Source: Bacillus cereus G9842
Lineage (GTDB): Bacteria > Bacillota > Bacilli > Bacillales > Bacillaceae_G
Direction: 5' to 3'
Assembly: GCF_000021305.1 (NCBI RefSeq)
Contig: NC_011772.1
Span: 3,014,001-3,078,000 of the forward strand
Length of the DNA stretch: 64,000 nucleotides
In this document: positions 56,412 to 64,000 of the stretch, piece by piece
How the letters are laid out: each line of letters starts with the position of its first letter
How positions within the stretch are numbered: the stretch's first letter is position 1
Position numbers and translations under genes: made by a program
Notes under the pieces: model-generated
What the model saw: only the letters and a program-made list of their open reading frames with translations
The model's database searches: none
Told to the model about the DNA's origin: nothing

Positions 56412-57842
56412 TTATACGAACTCTTTCATACTTTTATATGCACACAGTGCTCTCTCTCTTGCTGCCTTATGATCAACGACTGGCAAAGGATATGTATTAC
56501 CAAGCTTTATATTGGCCTTTTGTAAAATATGCTCAGGTGCTTCCCAAGGTTTATGTATATACTTATTCGGTATATCTCTTAATTCTGGTACCCATTTTCT
56601 TATATACTCTCCATTTTTATCAAACTTTTCTCCTTGTGTGATAGGATTAAAAATACGAAAGTACGGTGATGCATCTGCTCCACTTCCAGCAACCCATTGC
56701 CATCCCATTGTATTATTTGCAATATCAGCATCTAGTAGTGTATCCATAAACCATTTTGCTCCTTCTTGCCACGGAATTAACAAATGCTTTACAAGAAAAG
56801 AGGCTACAGCCATTCTTGTCCGATTATGCATAAAACCTGTTTGCCAAAGCTCCCGCATTCCCGCGTCAATAAACGGATAACCAGTTTCACCTTTTTGCCA
56901 TACTCTTAATAACTCCTCTTCCTTATTCCACGGAAAATGTTCAAAGTTTTTATTAAGAGGTTTATATACTGTAAACGGATAGTGATATAGCAAATAATAA
57001 GAAAACTCTCGCCAAATTAATTGGCGTATAAAACTATTCACTTGTTTTTCAAAAAGACTACATTGTCTTTCGGTACTTTTATTTATTAAGTAATGATACA
57101 TTAACTTCACTGATATTTGGCCAAATGAAAGATATGGCGCCAACATCGAATGAGCATTTTGATTTGGAAAATCTCTTCCTTCACTATAAGAGGCTAATTT
57201 GCTAGAGAAAAATTTCTTGAATGTTTTGTATGCCCCTTCCTCTGTAGGCTCCCATATTGATTCAATATGAGATGTCCACGGTATAGTTGGCAGCAAGTGT
57301 AATTCTGAAACAGATAAGCTTGCTGGTAAAGAGCTTCCCCATTTTATACTCTGCACTTTGCTAATAGGTTTAGGTATTACCTGCTTTTGAAATGCATTGT
57401 AAAAAGGCGTAAACACCTTATATTCAGTGTTGTCCTTCTTTTTTATAATCCACGGTTCTAATAATAAATGCGAATTAAATTCCTTACAAATAATACCTTT
57501 ATCTTCTAACATCATTTTCATTTTTTGATTAGATTGTAATCTGTCCGGATCATAGCAAATATTCCAATATACAGCCGTTATATCTAATTGTTCTATGAGA
57601 GAAAGTATTTCTTCCTCCGTACGTCCTTTACGAATTATTAAAGTAGAGCCCAATGCCTCAAGTTGCTTCTTTACATCTATTACAGCATGGTGTAACCACC
57701 ACTTTGCCGCACTTCCTATTGAAAAAGTTTCATCTTGTACATATACCGGAAGAACCTCCCCGGACTGAACAGCCTCAAATAGAGCTGGGTTATCATATAA
57801 ACGAAAATCTTTTTGAAACATAACGATAATTTTGTTTTGCAT
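56412..57842 (-). CDS. phr: Deoxyribodipyrimidine photolyase (class I CPD photolyase)
   Basis: The 476-residue enzyme repairs UV cyclobutane pyrimidine dimers with blue light. The N-terminal antenna domain starts IIVMFQKDFRLYDN; the FAD-binding region has FPNQNAHSMLAPYLSFGQIS (near 215), RQLIWREFSYYLLYHYP (near 270) and the conserved GYPFIDAGMRELWQTGFMHNR (near 325), with DADIANNTMGWQWVAGSG ADAS near 375. All flavin and lesion-contacting motifs are present. GAGG precedes the ATG. tspO is downstream, a recurrent pairing in bacteria. Confidence 0.95.
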   Translation of the reverse strand: MQNKIIVMFQKDFRLYDNPALFEAVQSGEVLPVYVQDETFSIGSAAKWWLHHAVIDVKKQLEALGSTLIIRKGRTEEEILSLIEQLDITAVYWNICYDPDRLQSNQKMKMMLEDKGIICKEFNSHLLLEPWIIKKKDNTEYKVFTPFYNAFQKQVIPKPISKVQSIKWGSSLPASLSVSELHLLPTIPWTSHIESIWEPTEEGAYKTFKKFFSSKLASYSEGRDFPNQNAHSMLAPYLSFGQISVKLMYHYLINKSTERQCSLFEKQVNSFIRQLIWREFSYYLLYHYPFTVYKPLNKNFEHFPWNKEEELLRVWQKGETGYPFIDAGMRELWQTGFMHNRTRMAVASFLVKHLLIPWQEGAKWFMDTLLDADIANNTMGWQWVAGSGADASPYFRIFNPITQGEKFDKNGEYIRKWVPELRDIPNKYIHKPWEAPEHILQKANIKLGNTYPLPVVDHKAARERALCAYKSMKEFV

Positions 57843-57927
57843 GGCTACCTCTTCTGATTCTTAAAACATAATAAAATTTATTATACAACAGCAATTTATA
57901 CATAAGAATTTATTTGTCTTTAATAAA

Positions 57928-58440
57928 TTAGTTAACTTTTTCAACTATTTTATTAGTAGGAATTTTAACAACCGTTTCTTTTTCCCCTATTCTATCAATC
58001 TTGAAACCATGAACTTTAACATCAGACGGTACTAGTGGATGATGACAAATCATATCTATACTCTTCTCAATATTTTCACTAACATTTTCTTTTCCAATTA
58101 GCCATTCATCGAGGCTACCACTTGAAAATTCAGGCATGCAATTTTTAAAGAGATAGTCTAATTCTATATTATCTTTTATGAAATCACGTTGAGTTTGTAG
58201 ATTAACTGAAGACGTTTCTTTATCCTCTATTCCGACAACAAAAATTTCTTTAACATTTTCTTGATAAATAGCAATAATAATAGATCTCATTATATCTCCA
58301 TAAGGATGTACAATTACAGAATCATAGCTGTGTATAGTCAACATGTTTTCTTGGTGAATGTTAGTTACTTGTTGGATACTAGGCTCTATTCCGTGTTCAA
58401 TGTCTGTTAATAATAAAACTTTTTTATTCTTTGAATTCAT
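57928..58440 (-). CDS. Beta-carbonic-anhydrase-like protein without zinc ligands (YbcF-like)
   Basis: The 170-residue protein lies just downstream of dabA (gap 63 bp) and follows the gene order of the B. subtilis ybcF-ybcC region. Its fold-level pattern is that of beta-carbonic anhydrases (VLLLTDIEHGI, then VIVHPYGDIMRSIIIAIYQ and EIFVVGIEDKE), but the zinc-binding Cys-x-Asp-x-Arg and His-x-x-Cys segments are replaced (TDIE and GIEDKE). It is probably a non-catalytic or substrate-sensing partner of the DAB complex. ATG 58440 has AAGGAG upstream. Confidence 0.65.
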   Translation of the reverse strand: MNSKNKKVLLLTDIEHGIEPSIQQVTNIHQENMLTIHSYDSVIVHPYGDIMRSIIIAIYQENVKEIFVVGIEDKETSSVNLQTQRDFIKDNIELDYLFKNCMPEFSSGSLDEWLIGKENVSENIEKSIDMICHHPLVPSDVKVHGFKIDRIGEKETVVKIPTNKIVEKVN

Positions 58441-58503
58441 ATGGAGCACTCCTTCTTCATTATTGTATTTATGAAACTTTTAAGCTAGTAACAATAATAA
58501 TTG

Positions 58504-61110
58504 TTACCAGTTTTTCCAGCGTCCCTCTGGATCAACACTTGCAAGTCTAACCCATCCATTTTGAACTTTTTCTCGAAATGTGAAATCATTATTTAACAAA
58601 CGTTCTATATATTCAATAGGTGCTTGAATGACAATTAGTAAACGAAGTGGTGAATGATACGTCTCACTATCTGACTGCATAACCGATTGCCAAGGTAAGC
58701 CTGGCAACAGGTCACTTGCATTCCCTTGCATAACACCGAGACCTGCCGTTACAGTTTGGGTTGTTTTGTTTCCACTACCATAATAATGAGGTGCTACAGT
58801 TGAAGCGTAATATTGTAAATTTATCCACTGAGCTACTGTTCCTGGTCCTGCAATAATGTTAGCTAATATATCGCCACTTTCATCCTGTTTCCAATCATAA
58901 TTATGGAGGAACGCCCTACCTTCTAAGTCACAATCTTGAGTTAATTCTCGTTGCCCGATAATAAAAGATGCATTACGAGCTAATCCCCATTCTGGACGTA
59001 TTTCACTCCAATCTTCTGCAAATCGATGTGCCTCTTTACTCGCATTTTTTATTTTCGTTTTAAAATTTGGTAATTGCGTTAAACGCTCTCTATTTGCATG
59101 TTGGCTCACATTTGGCATAATCGACTCGATACAATCAAATGCTTCTTGCGCAGCTTCCGAAAGTTCCGGGACGTAAATCCATTCCAATTCGTCCACTGTT
59201 GTTTTATGTTCAGCTGCTGCAAAAATGGTGTCCTCAGGAATTTTAATACCTTCAGCAGCCAATGCCTCTCTTACTTCTGGAAGATTACATAAAGTAGCAA
59301 AAACTCTTGCATTGAATCCCCCTGCTGCTCCGCCACAAGCACCACACTCAAGCGCTGCAGCATAAGGATTGTTCGTACTTTGACTACTATGTCCGCACAT
59401 TACAACTAAAGGAGCAAATTTTTCTGTCAGTCCCACCATTTTTAAAGCTTGACGCACATAGTTCACTTTTTCTTCTTTCGTAAAACCGATAGGTATCTCG
59501 CCCTTTGTGTCATGAACATGATTAAGTGAGAATGTTGTATCAGGTTTTTGTAACATAGTTTTACGAAGGTTACGAATGAAAGCACCAACTCCTCTTGGGA
59601 CAAAGCTTCTTGTCACCATTTGTAGACCAAATAAAGGACCACTTAACTCAGGTAGCGCCATACTCGTCAGTACGTTCTGTTTCATCGTTTTAAATGTATA
59701 ACGTACCGAACTGCCTACCCTCTTACGTTGCTCATAAGATTTAAGTTCATTTTCATTTGTGAGCTCTTTTATTTGATGTTTCGGTTTGAGTATAACTGGC
59801 AAAGAAGGATGGTTGTTATTACTACCTAGTTCACTAGTTGCAATTGGTAATCCAAAGAAACCAGCTATTCCAAATGTTTCAAACGGACCTAATTTTTCAA
59901 GATGGCGACGAAACGGTTCTGAACGTACATCAATACAGAATGCTAATTGAGCTAATACACGCTTTTTATCATTAGTTGCACGTTGTTTAGAAGCAATCTT
60001 CTTCCTTAATTGCTCTGCATGCGTCTGTTCCCAAGCTTCCAGCCAAAGTTTCCTACGAATATTTTCATCAAAACGATAAGCGAATACTAATAATTCACTT
60101 TGTTCAGCAGCAGGCATTTGTAACCATTCCCGTGTTGAAATATTCCCCCAATAGATCCAAGAAGCTATAAGCGGGACGATTGCAACTTTTTTCTCAACCT
60201 TTTGATTTTTTAAAGGTAAATAAGGCTTTGTAATAGCCAGCTCCATAGAAATTCGAACTGCTAAATATTCTATTAGGAGTTCCTGTTCCTGAATTGATTG
60301 TTGTGAGCGCCATCGTATCATTCCTGCCCACCCAGGCAAAGAAAGTAAGTGCCCTTCAAGGTAAGCTTGTATGTTAGATTCAGAAATTCCTAGTTCAGAT
60401 AATGCTCTCGCTAAAGCTACTTGGGCATCTTGTGGCCAATCTTTTAAAACTTTACGCTCATTTTTACTGAGCGCTGGATCAAATTTAATAAGGTGTTGCC
60501 ATGCACGATAAAAACCTTTCTCTCGATTTGGCATCGTCCAACTTGATCCGGAGTCATCAAGATATAATTTACACCATTTAATGATATGATAATTAAGAAT
60601 ATCAGATAGGTTTTCACCCTTTTGGTTCTCTATAAGTGAACTTACAGGTTGCAAAGAAGAGTCTTTCATACTCTCTGTATTTATATAACTCATTTCTTCT
60701 GCCAGTTTATTTACTTCTGGCAATGATAATAGACTAGAAGGTAATTCCTCTAATTTTAAAGCTACTTGGCAAAACTGCTCCACTTTCTTTCGCGGGATAT
60801 GAAAAGATTGTGAATCAAGCCAACGAGACAAGCCACTTTGTAAAAATGATTCCTCAATCTCCCCTTTTGCCTTTGCCGAATGAATCATAGCAGCACTCGG
60901 ATATATATCCACATTACGAATTTCTTTTAACCAATCTGCAACTTGTTCAAATGATTGTTTTTCAAGTCCCATCCAAGGGTGATGAGCTGCAAACGTAGAG
61001 ATAGGCCAAAGTGGTGCAATCACTCGGCTAGCAGATGCAACTAAATCATTTATATTATTTTCTTGCATATCAATATTTGTATCTTTCTTTAATATTGACA
61101 ATATGCTCAT
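58504..61110 (-). CDS. dabA: DabA/MpsB: carbonic-anhydrase-like subunit of a DIC accumulation complex
   Basis: The 868-residue DUF2309 protein carries the metal-binding residues known in DabA: Cys and Asp in LAFCIDVRSEPF (near 395) and His/Cys in MCGHSSQSTNNPYAAALECGACGG (near 535). The N-terminal signature TFAAHHPWMGLE is conserved. DabA with the membrane partner DabB converts CO2 to bicarbonate coupled to an ion gradient. The start overlaps the dabB stop (TGATGA), with GGAGG upstream; GTG at 61113 is an alternative. Together with dabB this is the MpsAB pair. Confidence 0.92.
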   Translation of the reverse strand: MSILSILKKDTNIDMQENNINDLVASASRVIAPLWPISTFAAHHPWMGLEKQSFEQVADWLKEIRNVDIYPSAAMIHSAKAKGEIEESFLQSGLSRWLDSQSFHIPRKKVEQFCQVALKLEELPSSLLSLPEVNKLAEEMSYINTESMKDSSLQPVSSLIENQKGENLSDILNYHIIKWCKLYLDDSGSSWTMPNREKGFYRAWQHLIKFDPALSKNERKVLKDWPQDAQVALARALSELGISESNIQAYLEGHLLSLPGWAGMIRWRSQQSIQEQELLIEYLAVRISMELAITKPYLPLKNQKVEKKVAIVPLIASWIYWGNISTREWLQMPAAEQSELLVFAYRFDENIRRKLWLEAWEQTHAEQLRKKIASKQRATNDKKRVLAQLAFCIDVRSEPFRRHLEKLGPFETFGIAGFFGLPIATSELGSNNNHPSLPVILKPKHQIKELTNENELKSYEQRKRVGSSVRYTFKTMKQNVLTSMALPELSGPLFGLQMVTRSFVPRGVGAFIRNLRKTMLQKPDTTFSLNHVHDTKGEIPIGFTKEEKVNYVRQALKMVGLTEKFAPLVVMCGHSSQSTNNPYAAALECGACGGAAGGFNARVFATLCNLPEVREALAAEGIKIPEDTIFAAAEHKTTVDELEWIYVPELSEAAQEAFDCIESIMPNVSQHANRERLTQLPNFKTKIKNASKEAHRFAEDWSEIRPEWGLARNASFIIGQRELTQDCDLEGRAFLHNYDWKQDESGDILANIIAGPGTVAQWINLQYYASTVAPHYYGSGNKTTQTVTAGLGVMQGNASDLLPGLPWQSVMQSDSETYHSPLRLLIVIQAPIEYIERLLNNDFTFREKVQNGWVRLASVDPEGRWKNW

Positions 61111-62642
61111 CACGAATTACCTCCCTTTGATACATAATGTTTCAGATAGCCTGGGTGACTTTCTACTGACTTTCTTCTCGCCTCACCTACTCGAACTAAC
61201 CAAAGATAAAGTACAGCGAATAAAGTAGAAGATTGATTACGAGTAACGAAAGTACTAATAGCACTACTAAATAGTAAAATACATATAACAAAGATAACAG
61301 CTGGAGCTGAAGGTTGAACACTTTGATACATGTCAGTATGCAACCATTTGTAAAGAGAATTATGAACGGTAAAATAAATGAGAGAAAAACCAGCTAAAAT
61401 AACTACGCCAACAATTCGTCCCATTCTTCCCTCTCCAAAAACAACAAGCTGTTTCCATGAAAAGTATAATGACCACCCTAAGATGAACGCACTAACTAAT
61501 TCATACCCTTCTCCAGAAGTCGTAAACCAAAAAGCAATCGCTATAAATAATCCGAAAACACGTCCGACCATAATCCATAAATCAGATATCTTTTCATTAG
61601 ACTGCTTCACTGCCCCAAAACGTTGCACGGAAGAACCAGCTTGTAAAAACAGTGTAGCTTTAAACAAACCATGTAAAATCAAATGAATAACAGCCGCTAA
61701 ATAGGCTCCTAATGCGCATTGAATAAGCATAAACCCCATTTGTGCAATAGTTGATCCCACTAGCTGACGTTTATAATCAACTTGAACTAGGCTAATTCCT
61801 GTTCCGATTAAGATAGAAATACTTGAGAAAATTAGTAAAATGATTTGTGCAATATCATCATGAAAAAGAGGTGAAAATCTAGTTAACATGATACCGCCAG
61901 CATTTACTAAACCAGCATGCATAATAGCAGACACAGGAGTTGGAGCTACAGCTGACTCAATTAACCATCTTTGAAAAGGCCATTGTGCTGCTGGAATCAT
62001 CACAGCTACTATAATCAATAAGTTAATTCCTGTTTTCTCCAACGTTCCAAATTGAGCTACATTTTCATTCGTTAAAACTGATGTTAATTGCCACTGTCCA
62101 GTGCCTTGAAAAAGCCAAATGATAGCTGATAGCAAGGCGATCCAGCTTATTGTAAATAAATAACTAGAAATTTTTGTTGCTTCACTAACTACTTTCCAAC
62201 CTTTATTTAGCCCTATGAGTAGAACCAATCCTATAAGAGTTGCTCCCCAACAAATAATCATGAAACGAAGATCATTACTTAACCATGCGACTGAAGATAC
62301 ACCTGTAGTAAATGTAAAAAGTGCAAAGTATTTTCGATATGAGCGATCTCCCAGTAAGTAACGTATAGAAAAACGCTGAATGATTAAACCAATTGTAAGA
62401 ACAAAGAAAGCCATGAACCAAGCTAAAGTATCTAGATGCCAAGGCCCTACAACTCTATCTTCATTGTGATTAACAAGTGCGAGTAAAGAAACCAATGAAG
62501 GCAATGCAGCGATACCAATATGGATATGAACAAAACGTAAAGGCATCCTTGCATGTAAAAACAATAATCCACTTAGCCAAGAAGCACTAAGCGCCATAAA
62601 AAATAATGTTAACAGTGTTGATGAACTCAGCGAAATTAACAT
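61110..62642 (-). CDS. dabB: DabB/MpsA: membrane cation-translocating subunit (NuoL-like)
   Basis: The 510-residue protein has about 14 membrane segments and the proton-antiporter (NuoL/MrpA) core: WLSNDLRFMIICWG, MHAGLVNAGGIML (near 240, with conserved His and Gly) and SIAQM-like STIAQMGFMLIQCALGAY (near 300), FHLILHGLFKATLFL-type helix near 325. It provides the ion-conducting part of the DAB/Mps complex. AGGGGGT precedes the ATG. A 430-bp stretch with a strong hairpin lies between it and the upstream mpsC-like gene. Confidence 0.9.
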   Translation of the reverse strand: MLISLSSSTLLTLFFMALSASWLSGLLFLHARMPLRFVHIHIGIAALPSLVSLLALVNHNEDRVVGPWHLDTLAWFMAFFVLTIGLIIQRFSIRYLLGDRSYRKYFALFTFTTGVSSVAWLSNDLRFMIICWGATLIGLVLLIGLNKGWKVVSEATKISSYLFTISWIALLSAIIWLFQGTGQWQLTSVLTNENVAQFGTLEKTGINLLIIVAVMIPAAQWPFQRWLIESAVAPTPVSAIMHAGLVNAGGIMLTRFSPLFHDDIAQIILLIFSSISILIGTGISLVQVDYKRQLVGSTIAQMGFMLIQCALGAYLAAVIHLILHGLFKATLFLQAGSSVQRFGAVKQSNEKISDLWIMVGRVFGLFIAIAFWFTTSGEGYELVSAFILGWSLYFSWKQLVVFGEGRMGRIVGVVILAGFSLIYFTVHNSLYKWLHTDMYQSVQPSAPAVIFVICILLFSSAISTFVTRNQSSTLFAVLYLWLVRVGEARRKSVESHPGYLKHYVSKGGNS

Positions 62643-62757
62643 GTTAAATACCCCCTTCTAAGCAAAAATAAACTATAAAAATTCCTTTTAATTAAGATGA
62701 TTTTTTAAATTTCAATTTTCATTCACTCTTTTTAGTGCATCGTTTTTTCCCATAAAA

Positions 62758-62822
62758 AAACCGACAACTTCCATAATTCAATGATTTTATATCATCATTG
62801 AATTATGGAGATTGTCGGTTTC
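62758..62822 (-). terminator. Very strong hairpin in the dabB leader (terminator or attenuator)
   Basis: A 28-bp stem with only two mismatches (arms starting AAACCGACAA and ending TTGTCGGTTT) encloses an 8-nt loop; on the minus strand TTTTTTTATG follows. It lies 116 bp upstream of the dabB start, downstream of the mpsC-like gene, so it could terminate that transcript or attenuate dabBA. Confidence 0.85.
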
Positions 62823-63248
62823 CCTTCAACTAACTTCAATAAAGTTTTTTGAAGAGCTCCCATTTTATAGAGGATAATAATGTATGTATTACTCCTGTTA
62901 AAAAGAAATGTATATTTCTGATCTCCTAGATTATGCAATCAATATATCAATTTATGTTATACGCTATCTTTTAATTAAGAAACTTTTTCATTTAGTCAAT
63001 ATTACATATTAAAAAAATGCTAAAGCCTTAATTATAGCAAACTGTTAAAATGAGCATCTATCAATTTTTTAAAACAATTATAAGATAAACCATATTAAGC
63101 AGTTTGTCAATTTCTTTATCCGTTTTTTAAGAGTTATTAGAATTAAGATTTATTATACCTAAATAACTTCAAGTTTTTAATTATTAGCCTGTTAATAAAG
63201 TGCCAAACTTGTAGGTTTCTTAATCCTTCCACTAACCTTAAGGTATTT

Positions 63249-63611
63249 TTAAAATTTCTCCTCAAGATTATGAAGCAATTTAAAAATCATTACTCGTTCG
63301 CCTGTACGGGAGCTTATATCCGTATGAAAGCTTTTCACTTTTTCTCCAGTTAATTCTAGTATAATCTCTTTCAGATCATCAATTCCAGATTCAACTAGCT
63401 CCGAACGATTTTTCTTTATCGTTAGCATACCGTCTTTTGTTTCGCAAACCGTATATTCAGCCGGCGTTAAAACACCTTGTAAATTTACGATAATCATATC
63501 CCGTAATATATCTGTCTTAACGGATATAGACCCGCGTCCTAGGTAGTCCTTTTCCCAGTGAGTAATTGCTTTGCTTATCTCTGATTCAATAGAGCCTTTT
63601 GAGTTTTTCAT
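63249..63611 (-). CDS. MpsC/DUF2294-like protein
   Basis: The 120-residue protein matches the DUF2294 (MpsC) family: ISKAITHWEKDYLGRGSISV, YLQGVLTPAEYTVCE-type strand, and TDISSRTGERVMIFKL. In Staphylococcus the mpsABC genes together support bicarbonate/CO2 accumulation; here the gene sits 610 bp upstream of dabB-dabA on the same strand. ATG 63611 has GGAGG 8 bases upstream. Whether it acts with DabAB here is inference from synteny. Confidence 0.75.
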   Translation of the reverse strand: MKNSKGSIESEISKAITHWEKDYLGRGSISVKTDILRDMIIVNLQGVLTPAEYTVCETKDGMLTIKKNRSELVESGIDDLKEIILELTGEKVKSFHTDISSRTGERVMIFKLLHNLEEKF

Positions 63612-63781
63612 CTTTGTATCCTCCTTCAATAAAATGTAATTACAATAACAATATAATAATCTGGATTGATTTTATTTTCAATTATTGAGAAGAATTTATA
63701 GGAATCGTTGTCATGTATCCTTTAGTATTAAAGTGAATTTTTATATTGCAATATACGTTTTTTTGATTATCTCCAACATAA

Positions 63782-63856
63782 TACTCTTACTATAAAGACT
63801 CTGTTGCATACATTTCTAAAAAGGACATTCCGGAGAAAATAAGAAAACTCTTGTAA
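63782..63856 (+). pseudogene. Remnant of a YxeA-family gene
   Basis: The last 25 codons read YSYYKDSVAYISKKDIPEKIRKLL and stop, matching the C-terminus of the YxeA-like protein at 54578 (KYVYSYDIISEKDIPEKIRGQL). The upstream part is missing. A hairpin with T-run-like sequence follows near 63870-63918. No other gene is visible from 63612 to the window end at 64000. Confidence 0.7.
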
Positions 63857-64000
63857 CGTAATATACAAACGAAAAAGCCGATTTCTTTATAAAATAAGAA
63901 ATCAACTTTTGGCTTAGTTATTGATTTAGTAATGGAAAACACCTTTTTAAGATAATTATGTTTATACTATAGACGTTGATCTTTCTGGAAGTTTAGTTGA

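Overview
The window is AT-rich Firmicute chromosome that I assign to the Bacillus cereus group (B. cereus / thuringiensis / mycoides type). The main reasons are a complete haemolysin BL locus (hblC-hblD-hblA-hblB) behind a perfect PlcR box, a 155-bp repeat flanked by 5-bp duplications that matches the B. cereus repeat bcr1, two tricistronic GerA-type germinant receptor operons, and a TspO protein close to the structurally studied B. cereus TspO. Most genes lie on the minus strand. No rRNA, tRNA, CRISPR array or intact transposon was seen.

Layout. 1-4.4 kb: the end of a manganese catalase gene, the asparagine pathway (aspA, ansA and divergent ansR), then gene remnants. 4.4-11 kb: a germinant receptor operon and an orphan sporulation-type histidine kinase. 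11.6-18 kb: the hbl enterotoxin operon with a leader of about 0.8 kb and a decayed copy of the hblD 3' end between hblA and hblB. 18.3-24.7 kb: a decaying tract with a frameshifted AraC-type regulator, a bcr1 element, a SASP-like gene lacking a start codon, a GIY-YIG protein, an amino-acid permease, a frameshifted proC and a bcr1 fragment. 24.8-28.8 kb: a second germinant receptor operon with a 44-residue membrane ORF overlapping the A-subunit start. 29.3-34.4 kb: glutamine sensing and use (glnL, glnK, glsA, glnT). 35-41 kb: an anion-permease-like transporter, a penicillin-binding/beta-lactamase-fold hydrolase, a secreted 5'-nucleotidase, and remnants of a P450 and an erythromycin-esterase gene. 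41.4-47.8 kb: a peroxidase-like hydrolase divergent from a cluster of two isochorismatase-fold hydrolases, a membrane-tailed monooxygenase-like protein and a YtcJ-like amidohydrolase, with a LysR regulator beyond. 48-54 kb: MarR regulator, CorA, a candidate sigma-B operon encoding a YflT-like protein, a YtxH-like protein and a ParM-like actin ATPase, and a secreted hydrolase. 54.5-57.8 kb: YxeA-like protein, hydrolase, tspO and phr. 57.9-63.6 kb: bicarbonate/CO2 accumulation genes (carbonic-anhydrase-like protein, dabA, dabB) and an MpsC/DUF2294 gene.

The most interesting items are the duplication scar inside hbl, the stress-type operon carrying an actin-like ATPase, the hydrolase/amidohydrolase cluster with its palindrome-rich divergent promoter, the DAB/Mps cluster with a carbonic-anhydrase-like protein that has lost its zinc ligands and a strong hairpin in the dabB leader, and poly-A frameshifts in two separate genes. 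All functional calls come from reading sequence motifs; no database search was possible.
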